From Emticicia fluvialis (lineage in GTDB: Bacteria > Bacteroidota > Bacteroidia > Cytophagales > Spirosomataceae): a DNA stretch of 64,000 nt. The stretch is from assembly GCF_024793945.1 (NCBI RefSeq), contig NZ_JANUSD010000020.1, positions 23,325-87,324 on the forward strand. The letters run 5' to 3'. The notes beneath the pieces are model-generated. The model made no database searches. It saw only the letters and a program-made list of their open reading frames with translations, and was not told the origin of the DNA. The position numbers and the translations under genes are program-made. The first letter of the stretch is position 1. The number at the start of each line of letters is the position of its first letter. Below, one piece after another: positions 8,968 through 17,478 of this stretch.

Positions 8968-10317
8968 TTACTTTAATTGATTTACATAGGTTGATAGGTT
9001 GCCCTGAGCCTTTTCAAAGTCAACGCGGGCGGTTAAGAAGCTGAGCAATGATGATATATAATTGCTTTGTGCTTCTTTGTACGAATAGTCGGAGTTCAGA
9101 AAATCGGTGAGCGATGCTGTTCCTTTCTGATACTGCAAACTTGTGTTTTTAAGAATGTCGGCCGCCAGGTCAAGTGTTTCTTTGTTGTCGTTCATGCTGG
9201 TGTAAGAACGGAACAAAGCAGTGTTGGCATTCTGAAACTGCAACTGGTAATTTCTTGAGCTTATTTTCAGATTCTCTTCTGCATTCAACAGGCTTAGCTT
9301 GCTTTGTGTCAACTGGCTTTTCTTTCGGTTACCGTCAAATATCGGTATGTTGAGTTTTAACCCAACGGAAGAGTAATCGAACCAGTTACCGAAAGATTTG
9401 CCGAAGTCGTTGCCGAATGTCTGCGCTCCATAGCGCGCATACCCGGCCAGCGTGGGGTAAAAAGCAAACTTTTTACGTTCCACATCTAATTGCTGAAGTC
9501 TGATATTGTTTGATAAAATCTTGTAATCGAGCAGGTTTTTGGTTTCCAGTGTTGTATTAACCGGCATACTTACCTGCATAGAATAGTCCAGCGAATCAGT
9601 GATGGCAATATTTTGTGCCAGATCCATGCCCATGGCAAATTTCAGTTTGTTAAGTGCCAGCTCTTTATTGGTTTTTAAAAGCGACAACTGCGACTTAATG
9701 TTGCTCTGGCTTACACGCATGCGGTCGTAATCTATCTTTTTGGCTACACCTTTTTCGTACTGCAATTGCAGGATTCTCAGTAACTCTTCATATTTTTTTT
9801 CGTTCTCAACCAGTAGTTTTTCCTGTTCGTTCAGCGTCAATATCTGGTAGTAGGCTGCTACGGTATTATAAACGATGGTTTCATTGTTTTGCAACAATTT
9901 AAGGTCTGCCAGCAGGGTATTTACGCGGTTGGCTTCTTTAGCTACCGTTATGGTTCTGTCAAAAATGACCTGATCTACCTGTGCCACCAAATTGGTATTA
10001 TACTGGTTACCAAACTGAATCTTAATTTCTTCTTTACTGAAAGCCCCTGCCGGAAGCACCGTTACCTGGCGTTTCAGGTTGTCGTCAAAAGTTCCTGTCC
10101 CATTTACTTGTGGCAGGTATCCGGCCAGCGCCTCGGTTTTCTTTTGCTTGGCTATCAGAACCTCATTTTTATAAATAGTACTGCTGGGGTTGTTGGCAAG
10201 GCTGTAAGCAATGCTTTCTTTCAAACTAAAAATAGTAGGGTTTGCCTGTTGTGCCTGAGCTACTATTGTGGCACTTAAAGCAAAAACAGCAATTGATAAG
10301 ACTTTTACTTTTTTCAT
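8968..10317 (-). CDS. TolC-family outer-membrane efflux protein
   Basis: Outer-membrane channel of the tripartite pump. The frame is open from a TTG at 10329, but the ATG at 10317 gives the natural signal peptide MKKVKVLSIAVFALSATIVAQA and is preferred (449 residues). The chain shows the TolC pattern: two repeats of long amphipathic helices rich in Gln, Asn, Leu and Lys, with short strands (VDQVIFDRTI and VGLKLNIPIFDGNRKKSQL) at equivalent places. It is preceded by a second copy of the regulator operator (10348-10379), so it may be transcribed both from the regulator promoter and from its own. Confidence 0.92.
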   Translation of the reverse strand: MKKVKVLSIAVFALSATIVAQAQQANPTIFSLKESIAYSLANNPSSTIYKNEVLIAKQKKTEALAGYLPQVNGTGTFDDNLKRQVTVLPAGAFSKEEIKIQFGNQYNTNLVAQVDQVIFDRTITVAKEANRVNTLLADLKLLQNNETIVYNTVAAYYQILTLNEQEKLLVENEKKYEELLRILQLQYEKGVAKKIDYDRMRVSQSNIKSQLSLLKTNKELALNKLKFAMGMDLAQNIAITDSLDYSMQVSMPVNTTLETKNLLDYKILSNNIRLQQLDVERKKFAFYPTLAGYARYGAQTFGNDFGKSFGNWFDYSSVGLKLNIPIFDGNRKKSQLTQSKLSLLNAEENLKISSRNYQLQFQNANTALFRSYTSMNDNKETLDLAADILKNTSLQYQKGTASLTDFLNSDYSYKEAQSNYISSLLSFLTARVDFEKAQGNLSTYVNQLK

Positions 10318-10347
10318 TATTTTGTACAATATTGAGAATTAGTTTTA

Positions 10348-10379
10348 TTTTTTTAGTTCAGAAATAAAAGAACCAAAAA
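10348..10379 (-). promoter_or_regulatory. Operator copy 2 upstream of tolC
   Basis: Inverted repeat: TTTTTTTAGTTC (10348-10359), 10 bases, then GAACCAAAAA (10370-10379). It has the same half-sites and the same 10-base spacing as the site in front of the regulator gene at 10893-10926, with one mismatch (C for T). On the minus strand a degenerate promoter, TTTC-N19-TAATTCTC, sits in the same register relative to this repeat as the good promoter does at copy 1. It lies 31 bases before the tolC ATG. Confidence 0.6.
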
Positions 10380-10391
10380 GGGTAAAAAATT

Positions 10392-10859
10392 TTATTTTTT
10401 AGATTGTTCCCACTTTTTGAATAAAGCCGGAATTTCTCTACCCATAAACTCCATAAACTGAATAAATTCTTCTAGTTTTTGATTAAACTCTTTGGTAGCG
10501 TGGGGTCTTTGGTCAAGTACCTCACGCATAATATTATTAACCTTGTCGAAGTCAAGAAACTTGGCTTTCATGGTTTCTTTCCAGTCAGACAAATTACTTT
10601 TAAAATACCTTTTTCTGTCGCCAGGTTTTGTAATATACTCAATTCTGTTCATGTTAAGCAATAAATTAATGGCATTGCTGGTAGCGCTTTTGCTCAGATT
10701 CAGTGCTTCACATATTTCATCAAAGGTCAATTCCAGCCTGTCAGAAACCAGCAGCAGGGCTGCAATTCTGGCAGCTGCCGGTTGTAAGCCCTGCTCAAAC
10801 ATGAGGCCTACTTTTTCAATAAGTGCTAATTTTTCGTCGCTTAATTTCAAACTGTCCAT
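10392..10859 (-). CDS. GbsR/MarR-type winged-helix repressor of the efflux operon
   Basis: A 155-residue regulator. A winged HTH spans roughly residues 35-95: LTFDEICEALNLSKSATSNAINLL is the helix-turn-helix and YITKPGDRKRYF the wing. The remaining C-terminal helices, rich in charged and aromatic residues, fit a dimerisation helix as in GbsR-like proteins. It is the first gene of the efflux operon and its own promoter carries a 34-bp inverted repeat that recurs before tolC, so autorepression and control of the pump genes is the natural reading. Ligand unknown. Confidence 0.85.
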   Translation of the reverse strand: MDSLKLSDEKLALIEKVGLMFEQGLQPAAARIAALLLVSDRLELTFDEICEALNLSKSATSNAINLLLNMNRIEYITKPGDRKRYFKSNLSDWKETMKAKFLDFDKVNNIMREVLDQRPHATKEFNQKLEEFIQFMEFMGREIPALFKKWEQSKK

Positions 10860-10879
10860 CGTATCACTGAATAACGTTA

Positions 10880-10910
10880 CAAAAGTAATTGGTTTTTTTA
10901 GTTCTGCAAA
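10880..10910 (-). promoter_or_regulatory. Promoter of the efflux-regulator operon
   Basis: On the minus strand TTTG (10910-10907), 19 bases, TACTTTTG (10887-10880): an exact match to the Bacteroidota TTTG-N19-TAnnTTTG consensus. The -33 element lies in the spacer of operator copy 1 and one operator arm fills the region between the -33 and -7 boxes. The ATG follows 20 bases downstream of the -7 box. Confidence 0.65.
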
Positions 10911-10926
10911 TAGAGAACTAAAAAAA
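10893..10926 (-). promoter_or_regulatory. Operator copy 1, 34-bp inverted repeat
   Basis: A perfect 13-bp inverted repeat: TTTTTTTAGTTCT (10893-10905) and AGAACTAAAAAAA (10914-10926) with an 8-base spacer. It overlaps the promoter at 10880-10910 and recurs upstream of tolC. The size and symmetry suit a dimeric MarR/GbsR-type repressor, most simply the product of the adjacent gene. Confidence 0.7.
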
Positions 10927-11001
10927 GTATAAGAAAGTTTAATATTTACGACAATATCTTTTTTTTGTACAATTTATTGGGCGAGTATTGTGGCATTTAC
11001 C

Positions 11002-11889
11002 CTATAATAGAACCTGGCTGGTCTTTTTTCTGAATTCCTCAGGGGTAATGCCTTCATATTTCTTGAAGAATTTTGTGAAGTAAGAGTTGTCGCTGAAATT
11101 GAGTGCGTAAGAAATCTCAGAAATGCTCTGATTCTGGTTTACCAGCATTCGCTTGGCTTCAAGCAAAACCCGGTTTCTGATAACTTCACCGGCAGTTATG
11201 CCCAGATGTTCTTTGCAAAGGGCATTGAGATGGTTAGGCGTAATGTAGAGCAGCCCGGCATAATCCATCGGTCTTTTCAGGCTTATGTATTGTTTTTCAA
11301 CCAATTTCTGGAAATTCTTTAACAAGGTGTAGTTAAAGGCCGGAACACCCGGCAATTTATAAACCTGGGTGTGTTTTTCTATTTCAATAAATGCCTGCAA
11401 TAGTAATACACGTACCAGGTCACGGCTGATAGTATTGATCTGCTGTAACTGCCTGATTGTTTCTTCAAAAATATGGATGATTGTGTCTTTTATCTCGTCT
11501 TGAAGTTGAATGACACCGTCTTCGGCAATGCCGTTGAAAAACGAGAAAGACTCCAGGTAGTCGGGCCTGAGCAGGAAAGATTGAAAAAAGGAGGTGGAGA
11601 AGTTAATAACGTAGCCGTCAACCTCGCCCTCAAAACTCCAGCTATGTACCTGCCCCGGCACCATAAAATAGATTTGATACGGAATAACCGGGAAATTGCT
11701 GAAATCGATGGTATGTGAACCACCTCCTTTGGTAAAAAGCAATAAGTGATAAAATGTATGCCTGTGAGCCGAACACAAATTATGATGGGCTTTCAGATAG
11801 TCGGCAAAGCGGCTGACAAGGATATCATCTTCTCTGAAATCAGTCAGATTGCAAATATCAACTATCGGAATTTGATTGGTTGGGCTCAT
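11002..11889 (-). CDS. AraC-family transcriptional regulator
   Basis: A 295-residue regulator with an N-terminal cupin-like sensor domain (AHRHTFYHLLLFTKGGGSHTIDF, residues about 40-65) and a C-terminal AraC double HTH (about 190-290). The second HTH holds the hallmark SISEISYALNFSDNSYFTKFFKKYEGITPEEFRKK. It starts 11 bases after the DUF983 gene and is probably co-transcribed with it. The effector is unknown; the cupin type often senses sugars or small aromatics. Confidence 0.9.
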   Translation of the reverse strand: MSPTNQIPIVDICNLTDFREDDILVSRFADYLKAHHNLCSAHRHTFYHLLLFTKGGGSHTIDFSNFPVIPYQIYFMVPGQVHSWSFEGEVDGYVINFSTSFFQSFLLRPDYLESFSFFNGIAEDGVIQLQDEIKDTIIHIFEETIRQLQQINTISRDLVRVLLLQAFIEIEKHTQVYKLPGVPAFNYTLLKNFQKLVEKQYISLKRPMDYAGLLYITPNHLNALCKEHLGITAGEVIRNRVLLEAKRMLVNQNQSISEISYALNFSDNSYFTKFFKKYEGITPEEFRKKTSQVLL

Positions 11890-11900
11890 CCTTTTTGTGC

Positions 11901-12284
11901 TTAATTAACGGCTTCTTTGTGTTGTGGCTGGTAATCGTTAAAGAACTGTAACCATAAAGACCTTGAGAAACGGTAAAATACCGGAAATAAAATGAAGGTT
12001 ACAAGTAAATAAAGCCAGATATAAACCCGCCAGTCTACTCTGGTTTCAAAATACACATAATACGCTACGGTGGCCATCACAAAAAGTGCAATATTAAATG
12101 CATAGCTCAGATACATTGAACCATAAAAGAAACCCACCTCTTTTTCATATTTCAGGTGGCATTGTGGGCAATGTTTGTGCATGACCGTCATTTTGCCCAG
12201 CGCAAACGGATTTTTAGTTTCAAATATTTCGCCCTCATGGCAACGGGGGCATTTCATTTTTATAGCTGCTTCGAGTTTGTTCAT
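11901..12284 (-). CDS. DUF983 family membrane protein
   Basis: A 127-residue protein with an N-terminal zinc-ribbon-like pair CPRC (residues 13-16) and CPQC (39-42) and two membrane segments (about 60-78 and 88-105), the usual DUF983 layout. GFFYGSMYLSYA is a conserved block of the family. No biochemical role is established. It is first in a two-gene unit with the AraC regulator. Confidence 0.8.
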   Translation of the reverse strand: MNKLEAAIKMKCPRCHEGEIFETKNPFALGKMTVMHKHCPQCHLKYEKEVGFFYGSMYLSYAFNIALFVMATVAYYVYFETRVDWRVYIWLYLLVTFILFPVFYRFSRSLWLQFFNDYQPQHKEAVN

Positions 12285-12306
12285 TTTGGTTTCTGTTTTA
12301 TGCTTA

Positions 12307-12314
12307 CAAAGTTA
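12307..12314 (-). promoter_or_regulatory. Likely -7 box for the DUF983/AraC unit
   Basis: TAACTTTG on the minus strand matches TAnnTTTG and lies 22 bases before the ATG at 12284. The -33 element is not a clear TTTG. Confidence 0.4.
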
Positions 12315-12415
12315 AAGCAGGTAAAACTGAAACTGTGGTAGGCGACATTGAATCTATGGTACTAATTACTGATTTGTATTTTTTTGGGATATATCATTTT
12401 ACATTAAAATACTAA

Positions 12416-12451
12416 ACCAAAAAGCCCGGCAATTCAATAGAATCACCGGGC
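12416..12451 (-). terminator. Terminator of the GMC oxidoreductase operon
   Basis: On the minus strand a 12-bp stem (GCCCGG core, two G:U pairs; 12424-12435 with 12440-12451), a 4-base loop and TTTTTGGTTT. It begins about 20 bases after the GMC stop codon. Confidence 0.85.
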
Positions 12452-12471
12452 ATGCAGCATTCATATCAGTA

Positions 12472-14190
12472 TTATAAATTTCCTTTCTTAAACTCTTTCA
12501 CTGCGTAGTCTGCTGCACGGGCTGTGATAGCCATAAATGTGAGCGACGGGTTTTGTGTTGAGTTAGACGTCATACAGGCGCCATCGGTAACAAAAACGTT
12601 TTTACAATGGTGCATCTGGTTCCATTTATTCAGTAATGACGTTTTCTCGTCTTTGCCCATCCTTACGCCACCCATTTCGTGGATATCAAGACCCGGAGCC
12701 TTTTTAGGGTTGTCATTGGTTCTGATATTCTTGAAACCGGCCAGCGTGAGCATTTCTGTCATTTGCTCGTGGAAATCCTTGATCATCTTCTCGTCGTTGT
12801 CGTCATAGGCAACAGAAGTACGAATCAGCGGTATTCCCCATGCATCTTTCTGGTCTTTATCAAGGGTTACAAAATTACTTTCTTTCGGTATGGTTTCGCC
12901 CATCATGTGCGAGCCCACACGCCAGTTGCCGTATTTACGGTTGAAAAGACTGTTTTTCAGGTCTTCACCTATACCACTGTTATCGGTGTATTCCATACGG
13001 CTACCGCTGAAACCGGCTGCATAACCCCGAAGAAAGTCGGTCTCCTGTTTGAAAACGTTCCGGAAACGCGGAATATAACTACCATTCGGACGGATACCTT
13101 CTGTTTTAGTATCCAGGAATCCCTCATATTCAGCTGATATAGTAGTACGGAAATTATGGAAGGCTATATATTTACCCAATAAACCGTTATCATTGCCTAA
13201 TCCATTAGGGAAACGGCTTGAGATTGAGTTTAGTAAAATGAGGTTGGTATTGATAGTAGCCGCATTTACAAAAATAACCCGGGCATAGTACTCGGTCATT
13301 TGCTTGGTATGTGCATCAACCACTCTTACGCCGGTTGCCTTGTTTTTCTTTTCATCGAAAATGATTGAATGCACCACAGAGTCTGGTCTTAATGTCAGTT
13401 TTCCGGTTTTAGCTGCCCAGGGAAGGGTAGAAGAGTTACTGCTGAAATAGCCGCCATAAGGGCAGCCACGCTGGCACAGCGAACGGTTCTGGCATTGCCC
13501 GCGGCCTTGTTGCAGGTGTATGGGTTGCGGCTTGGTAAGGTGTGCACAACGGCCAATAATAACCGGCCGCGCTCCTTTATAATGTTTGGCCATTTCGTTG
13601 GTAAAGTGTTTTTCAACACATGATTGCTCATGCGGTGGTAAAAACTCACCGTCAGGTAATTGTGGCAGGCCGTCTTTATTGCCCGATATCCCAGCAAATT
13701 TCTCTACATAGCTGTACCAAGGTGCTATGTCTGCGTATCTGATAGGCCAGTCAACGGCGAAACCATCACGTGCGGGGCCATCAAAATCATATTCCGACCA
13801 CCGCTGGGTTCCTCTGGCCCACATCAGCGATTTCCCACCTACCTGATACCCGCGTATCCAGTCGAAGGGTTTGTCTTGTATATATGGGTGTTCGTTATCT
13901 TTTACAAAAAAATGGGCGGCATCTTCATTGAAAGCGTAGCAGCGGCTGGCGATTGGATTGGCATCTTTCAGCGCTTTGGGAATCTGGCCCAGATGCTCAA
14001 ACTCCCAGGGCTGCATCATGGTGGTAGGGTAGTCGGTTACGTGCTTTACGTCTCGCCCTCTTTCAAGTACCAGCGTTCTCAGACCTTTTCCTGTTAATTC
14101 TTTGGCAGCCCAGCCTCCGCTGATACCAGAGCCAACCACGATTGCGTCAAAGGTGCGGTCTTTGACAGAATCAATATTCAAATATGACAT
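12472..14190 (-). CDS. GMC-family FAD oxidoreductase, gluconate-2-dehydrogenase large-subunit type
   Basis: A 572-residue flavoprotein. The FAD-binding motif VVGSGISGGWAAKEL spans about residues 18-32, followed by LVLERGRD; GGKSLMWARGTQRW is the second GMC block and NPSLTFMAITARAADYAV the C-terminal active-site region with HEMGGVRMG. A CQNRSLCQRGCPYGGYF Cys cluster is typical of the gluconate-2-dehydrogenase/glucose-methanol-choline branch found in Bacteroidota. It follows the small-subunit gene by 48 bases. It probably oxidises a sugar, sugar alcohol or sugar acid in the periplasm; the electron acceptor is not encoded here. Confidence 0.88.
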   Translation of the reverse strand: MSYLNIDSVKDRTFDAIVVGSGISGGWAAKELTGKGLRTLVLERGRDVKHVTDYPTTMMQPWEFEHLGQIPKALKDANPIASRCYAFNEDAAHFFVKDNEHPYIQDKPFDWIRGYQVGGKSLMWARGTQRWSEYDFDGPARDGFAVDWPIRYADIAPWYSYVEKFAGISGNKDGLPQLPDGEFLPPHEQSCVEKHFTNEMAKHYKGARPVIIGRCAHLTKPQPIHLQQGRGQCQNRSLCQRGCPYGGYFSSNSSTLPWAAKTGKLTLRPDSVVHSIIFDEKKNKATGVRVVDAHTKQMTEYYARVIFVNAATINTNLILLNSISSRFPNGLGNDNGLLGKYIAFHNFRTTISAEYEGFLDTKTEGIRPNGSYIPRFRNVFKQETDFLRGYAAGFSGSRMEYTDNSGIGEDLKNSLFNRKYGNWRVGSHMMGETIPKESNFVTLDKDQKDAWGIPLIRTSVAYDDNDEKMIKDFHEQMTEMLTLAGFKNIRTNDNPKKAPGLDIHEMGGVRMGKDEKTSLLNKWNQMHHCKNVFVTDGACMTSNSTQNPSLTFMAITARAADYAVKEFKKGNL

Positions 14191-14238
14191 AATAGCTTAT
14201 AGTGTATGAATAGATTGTAATAATTGTTGTACTTTGGC

Positions 14239-14757
14239 TTATGCTTTTACAGGCACACAACCATGATAAAAACCTGGAGCCATGTTAAATTTGATAACAT
14301 TTACCATATAAAATTCAGAATTGGTGTATCCCTGAATGGTAAGCCGTTTAATGGTATTGGCAAATGTTTTTGAGGTAGTGTCTGATGAATTAAGCATCTG
14401 TGTGAAGAGTGCTTTTTTCTGGTTTGAATCTAACGTGGTGAAGGATTTCTGGTAGGTTTGCTGTGCCAGTGCCTCGGTGGCTTTCAAACCGTCTTTCAGG
14501 TTTTTCTGTGCTGCTTCTCCGTAGCAATCGTTAATCATTCTTAGGGCAAACTGGTGCACTTTTAAAGATTTGGCTCCTGGTGTAGATGTTTCCGGAATAA
14601 TGGTTTCAACGATTTCGCCCAATAGCGCTTCATCATCAAATGGTAAGTTAGAGGTTGTGCCGATTGACTCGGGTGTCCAGCCTGATGCCCACGAAGGCAA
14701 CGAAACCAGACCACCAAATGCCAGCGACAAGTTTTTAATTGCATTGCGCCTTTGCAT
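14239..14757 (-). CDS. Gluconate 2-dehydrogenase subunit 3 family protein
   Basis: A 172-residue small subunit. The N-terminus MQRRNAIKNLSLAFGG is a twin-arginine-like export signal, suggesting that the folded complex with the GMC flavoprotein is exported by Tat. The mature part carries LLGEIVETIIPETSTPGAKSLKVHQF, the conserved block of the family. It is first gene of a two-gene operon with the GMC oxidoreductase. The cytochrome c subunit of the classical three-subunit enzyme is absent nearby. Confidence 0.85.
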   Translation of the reverse strand: MQRRNAIKNLSLAFGGLVSLPSWASGWTPESIGTTSNLPFDDEALLGEIVETIIPETSTPGAKSLKVHQFALRMINDCYGEAAQKNLKDGLKATEALAQQTYQKSFTTLDSNQKKALFTQMLNSSDTTSKTFANTIKRLTIQGYTNSEFYMVNVIKFNMAPGFYHGCVPVKA

Positions 14758-14791
14758 AATTATTCAAATATTTAATTGTCGTAAAACTATA

Positions 14792-14799
14792 CAAACTTA
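14792..14799 (-). promoter_or_regulatory. Likely -7 box for the GMC operon
   Basis: TAAGTTTG on the minus strand matches TAnnTTTG, 34 bases upstream of the small-subunit ATG. The -33 region is not a clear match. Confidence 0.4.
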
Positions 14800-14860
14800 G
14801 ATATTAAAATTGAATAATGCCACCGGCCAATGCTAATAAAATGAGAATAGGTAAAAATAC

Positions 14861-16189
14861 TTAATTTCTTGAACGCTTCTCGTACGACTTCCCGTACTTC
14901 TTTTTCTTTTCGGCTTCGTAGTCGCGCCGCACATTTGTTTTCCTGTTTTTCTCTGCTTTTTCATGAAAAGCCGGCCCGATATCTTCTTTTTTTACCCTTT
15001 TCAGTGCAGGTTCTTTCATAAAAACCCTGGGTTTTTCATCTTCTGTCAACTGGTCTGAAATTTCCAGTTGCTCAGGCAAAGGCAGCATGGGTATCTGGTA
15101 ATTCATCAGTTGTTCAATGGCTTCTCTGGCTTCCGAATCCTTCTCGATAAAGAAACTGATGGCTATACCTTTTTTATCCTGCCGGCCTGTCCGGCCAATA
15201 CGGTGAATATAACTTTCTGGCACCTCAGGCACATCGAAATTAATCACATGCGATACCTCCGAAATATCAAGCCCGCGCGAAACCAGATCGGTGGCAATCA
15301 GTATACGGTAAGCGCCAGTCTGAAACTTCTGAATGGTATCAAAACGATTATTCTGCGATTTGTTTGAGTGGATAACCCCAATCTCAGGCGAGAACTCATT
15401 TTCCAGTTCTTCAAAAAGCTGGTCAGCCAGTTGTTTAGTAGCCACAAAAATCAATACTTTGGCGGCTTCCTCTCTTTTGGCAATCAGTAGTTCAAGCAGG
15501 TTGACCTTTGTATAGAAGTTAGGCAATTGATAGCCTGACTGTGCTATGTTTTCCAGCGGTGTGCCTGCCGGAGCTGCCTCAATGCGTACAGGCAGATTAA
15601 AATGCGTTTGTATAATTTCTTCTACTTCCTCGGTCAACGTGGCCGAAAACAAAAGATTCTGGCGTTTAGCGGGCAGTAAATCAAGAATGTTAATCAGTTG
15701 AGGCCTGAAACCCAGGTTCAGCATTTCATCAACTTCATCAATCACCAGTTTCTTAATCGACTTTGATTTTACAATACCGGCAGCCAGTAAATCTATTAAT
15801 CTGCCCGGCGTACCTACCAGCACATCTACTCCGTTGGCCAGTTCTGCCACCTGCTGCTTAATATTTACCCCTCCGTAAACACCCACAACCTGCACACTCT
15901 GGTATTTACTTAATTGCTCAACGGCTTCAACTACCTGGGTAACCAGCTCTCGTGTAGGTACTACTACCAGTAACTGAGGGTTTTTCTCTTTCGAAAACTG
16001 ATATTGTCTTAGGCATGGTAACAAATAGGCAAAAGTTTTACCCGTACCGGTTTGGGCAATACCGCATACATCCTGCCCTGACATCACTACCGAGAAAGCC
16101 TTTTGCTGAATAGTAGTTGGTTTGGTGTAACCTAAATCGTTTAAGGCGTTTAGTAAGGGTTTATTCAGATTTAATTCTTCGAAAGTCAT
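14861..16189 (-). CDS. DEAD-box-type ATP-dependent RNA helicase
   Basis: A 442-residue helicase remodelling RNA, probably in ribosome assembly or mRNA turnover. Q motif at about 22-29 (TKPTTIQ), motif I AQTGTGKT 45-52, Ia PTREL, Ib TPGR, motif II at 151-154, III SAT 182-184, VI HRIGRTGR 329-336. Motif II reads DEVD rather than DEAD. After the two RecA domains the C-terminal tail (about 390-442) is Lys/Arg-rich, as in RhlE-type proteins that bind RNA non-specifically. Monocistronic. A TAAATTTG box on the minus strand about 75 bases upstream could be its -7 element. Confidence 0.92.
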   Translation of the reverse strand: MTFEELNLNKPLLNALNDLGYTKPTTIQQKAFSVVMSGQDVCGIAQTGTGKTFAYLLPCLRQYQFSKEKNPQLLVVVPTRELVTQVVEAVEQLSKYQSVQVVGVYGGVNIKQQVAELANGVDVLVGTPGRLIDLLAAGIVKSKSIKKLVIDEVDEMLNLGFRPQLINILDLLPAKRQNLLFSATLTEEVEEIIQTHFNLPVRIEAAPAGTPLENIAQSGYQLPNFYTKVNLLELLIAKREEAAKVLIFVATKQLADQLFEELENEFSPEIGVIHSNKSQNNRFDTIQKFQTGAYRILIATDLVSRGLDISEVSHVINFDVPEVPESYIHRIGRTGRQDKKGIAISFFIEKDSEAREAIEQLMNYQIPMLPLPEQLEISDQLTEDEKPRVFMKEPALKRVKKEDIGPAFHEKAEKNRKTNVRRDYEAEKKKKYGKSYEKRSRN

Positions 16190-16409
16190 TATTGAAAAAA
16201 ATTATGGGTCTTGTATTAAGACCTATGGGTACCCCGCTCTATTTTATTAGCAAAGGTGAACAAATTTAACGCCTTTTGCTGAAAAGAAGTTTCAAATTTG
16301 AAATATAAGTAGATTCGCCCTTTGATAGACAATGTCCGGGTTTCTGTCGACTGTTTTTTGACTTATGATGGCTTTGCTGTTATTTTAAGCCTTTAAACAA
16401 TAAAAAACT

Positions 16410-17411
16410 ATGATGAAACAATTCTCTGTTAAACAAAATCTGCTTTTAGTTTTGGTGGCTGCTTTGGTCGGTTTTCAGACCCATGCGCAGGAAACCAAAA
16501 AACGCCCGCCTATTATTGATGTACACGTGCATGCCATGAAGGTAAACCCTGCCTTTGCTAACGACCTTTGCCCCTGGTTTCTTAAAAATATGCCGGGCGG
16601 TGACCCTAAACAACCGGCACCGTCTTTCCTGAGCAATGGTTGTGCCGACCCATTGAAAGCCGCCAAGTCTGACAAAGAAATGAAAGACGCATTGCTGGCA
16701 ACTGCCGAACGCCTGAATGTAATTATGGTGGCCAGTGGTGATGCAGGCGTTTTGCACGACTGGCACAAGGCTGCGCCAAACCGTATTATTCCGTCTATTG
16801 GTATCAGTAATGCTAATGAAATGACTGTAAAGGCTTTTGAAGATTCACTGACGAAAAGCTTTTACAAAGTGATGGGAGAGGTAGCTCCACAGTATCAGGG
16901 TATGTCGCCAAGTGATATGAGTCTGGATGAATATTTTGGTGTGGCCGAAAAACTGGGCGTGCCAGTAGGTATACACATGGGTACAGGGGGCAATGGGATG
17001 GCGAATATCACCGCGCCTAAATACCGGGCTTCATTAGGCCGCCCGTTTTTATTGGAAGATATGCTGGCCCGCCACCCGAAACTGAAAATTTGGGTGATGC
17101 ACGCCGGGTACCCGATGATTGACGAAATGATTGCCCTGATGGGCGCCAACGCTTATGTATATGTTGATTTGGCCGGATTCATCTGGAGCTACCCGCTTGA
17201 GGAAGTTCATGCCTATCTGAAACGCTTGATTCAGGCCGGATTCGGTAAACGCATTATGTATGGTACAGACCTGATGGTTTGGCCTAAATTACTCGAGACC
17301 TCAATAAACGTAATTGAAAGTGCCAATTACTTGTCTGAAGACCAAAAAAGAGACATTTTCTTTAACAACGCCGCCCGGTTCTTTAACCTTGACGTTAATA
17401 AGTATAAGTGA
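16410..17411 (+). CDS. Exported amidohydrolase-family (PF04909-like) protein
   Basis: A 333-residue TIM-barrel metal hydrolase or decarboxylase. A signal peptide ends at about residue 26 (QTHAQ). The metal motif DVHVHAM (HxH) follows at about 37-43; later metal/active-site candidates are GIHMGTG, VMHAGYP and YGTDLM (Asp). These match the amidohydrolase-2 superfamily, which includes decarboxylases and lactonases. Two adjacent ATG codons could start it. It is flanked by its own long upstream region and by a hairpin at 17426-17471. Substrate not predictable. Confidence 0.85.
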   Translation: MMKQFSVKQNLLLVLVAALVGFQTHAQETKKRPPIIDVHVHAMKVNPAFANDLCPWFLKNMPGGDPKQPAPSFLSNGCADPLKAAKSDKEMKDALLATAERLNVIMVASGDAGVLHDWHKAAPNRIIPSIGISNANEMTVKAFEDSLTKSFYKVMGEVAPQYQGMSPSDMSLDEYFGVAEKLGVPVGIHMGTGGNGMANITAPKYRASLGRPFLLEDMLARHPKLKIWVMHAGYPMIDEMIALMGANAYVYVDLAGFIWSYPLEEVHAYLKRLIQAGFGKRIMYGTDLMVWPKLLETSINVIESANYLSEDQKRDIFFNNAARFFNLDVNKYK

Positions 17412-17425
17412 TTTTGAACAATAAG

Positions 17426-17471
17426 CCATAAACCCAATTACCTGCCATAAGCCAGGTCGTTGGGTTTATGG
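17426..17471. terminator. Bidirectional hairpin between convergent genes
   Basis: A perfect 12-bp inverted repeat (CCATAAACCCAA and its complement; 17426-17437 with 17460-17471) with a nested 5-bp stem in the loop, placed between two stop codons facing each other. There is no strong T-tract, so termination efficiency is uncertain. Confidence 0.55.
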
Positions 17472-17478
17472 TTGATAA

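Noticed and set aside
16195..16223. Hairpin GGTCTT/AAGACC followed by T-run in the leader of the DEAD-box helicase (possible attenuator)
   Set aside because: The stem is only 6 bp and five bases separate it from the T-run, too weak to call a terminator without comparative data.
16290..16303. 14-bp palindrome TTTCAAATTTGAAA upstream of the amidohydrolase gene
   Set aside because: Pure A/T-rich palindromes are expected by chance in such gaps; there is no second copy and no adjoining regulator gene.
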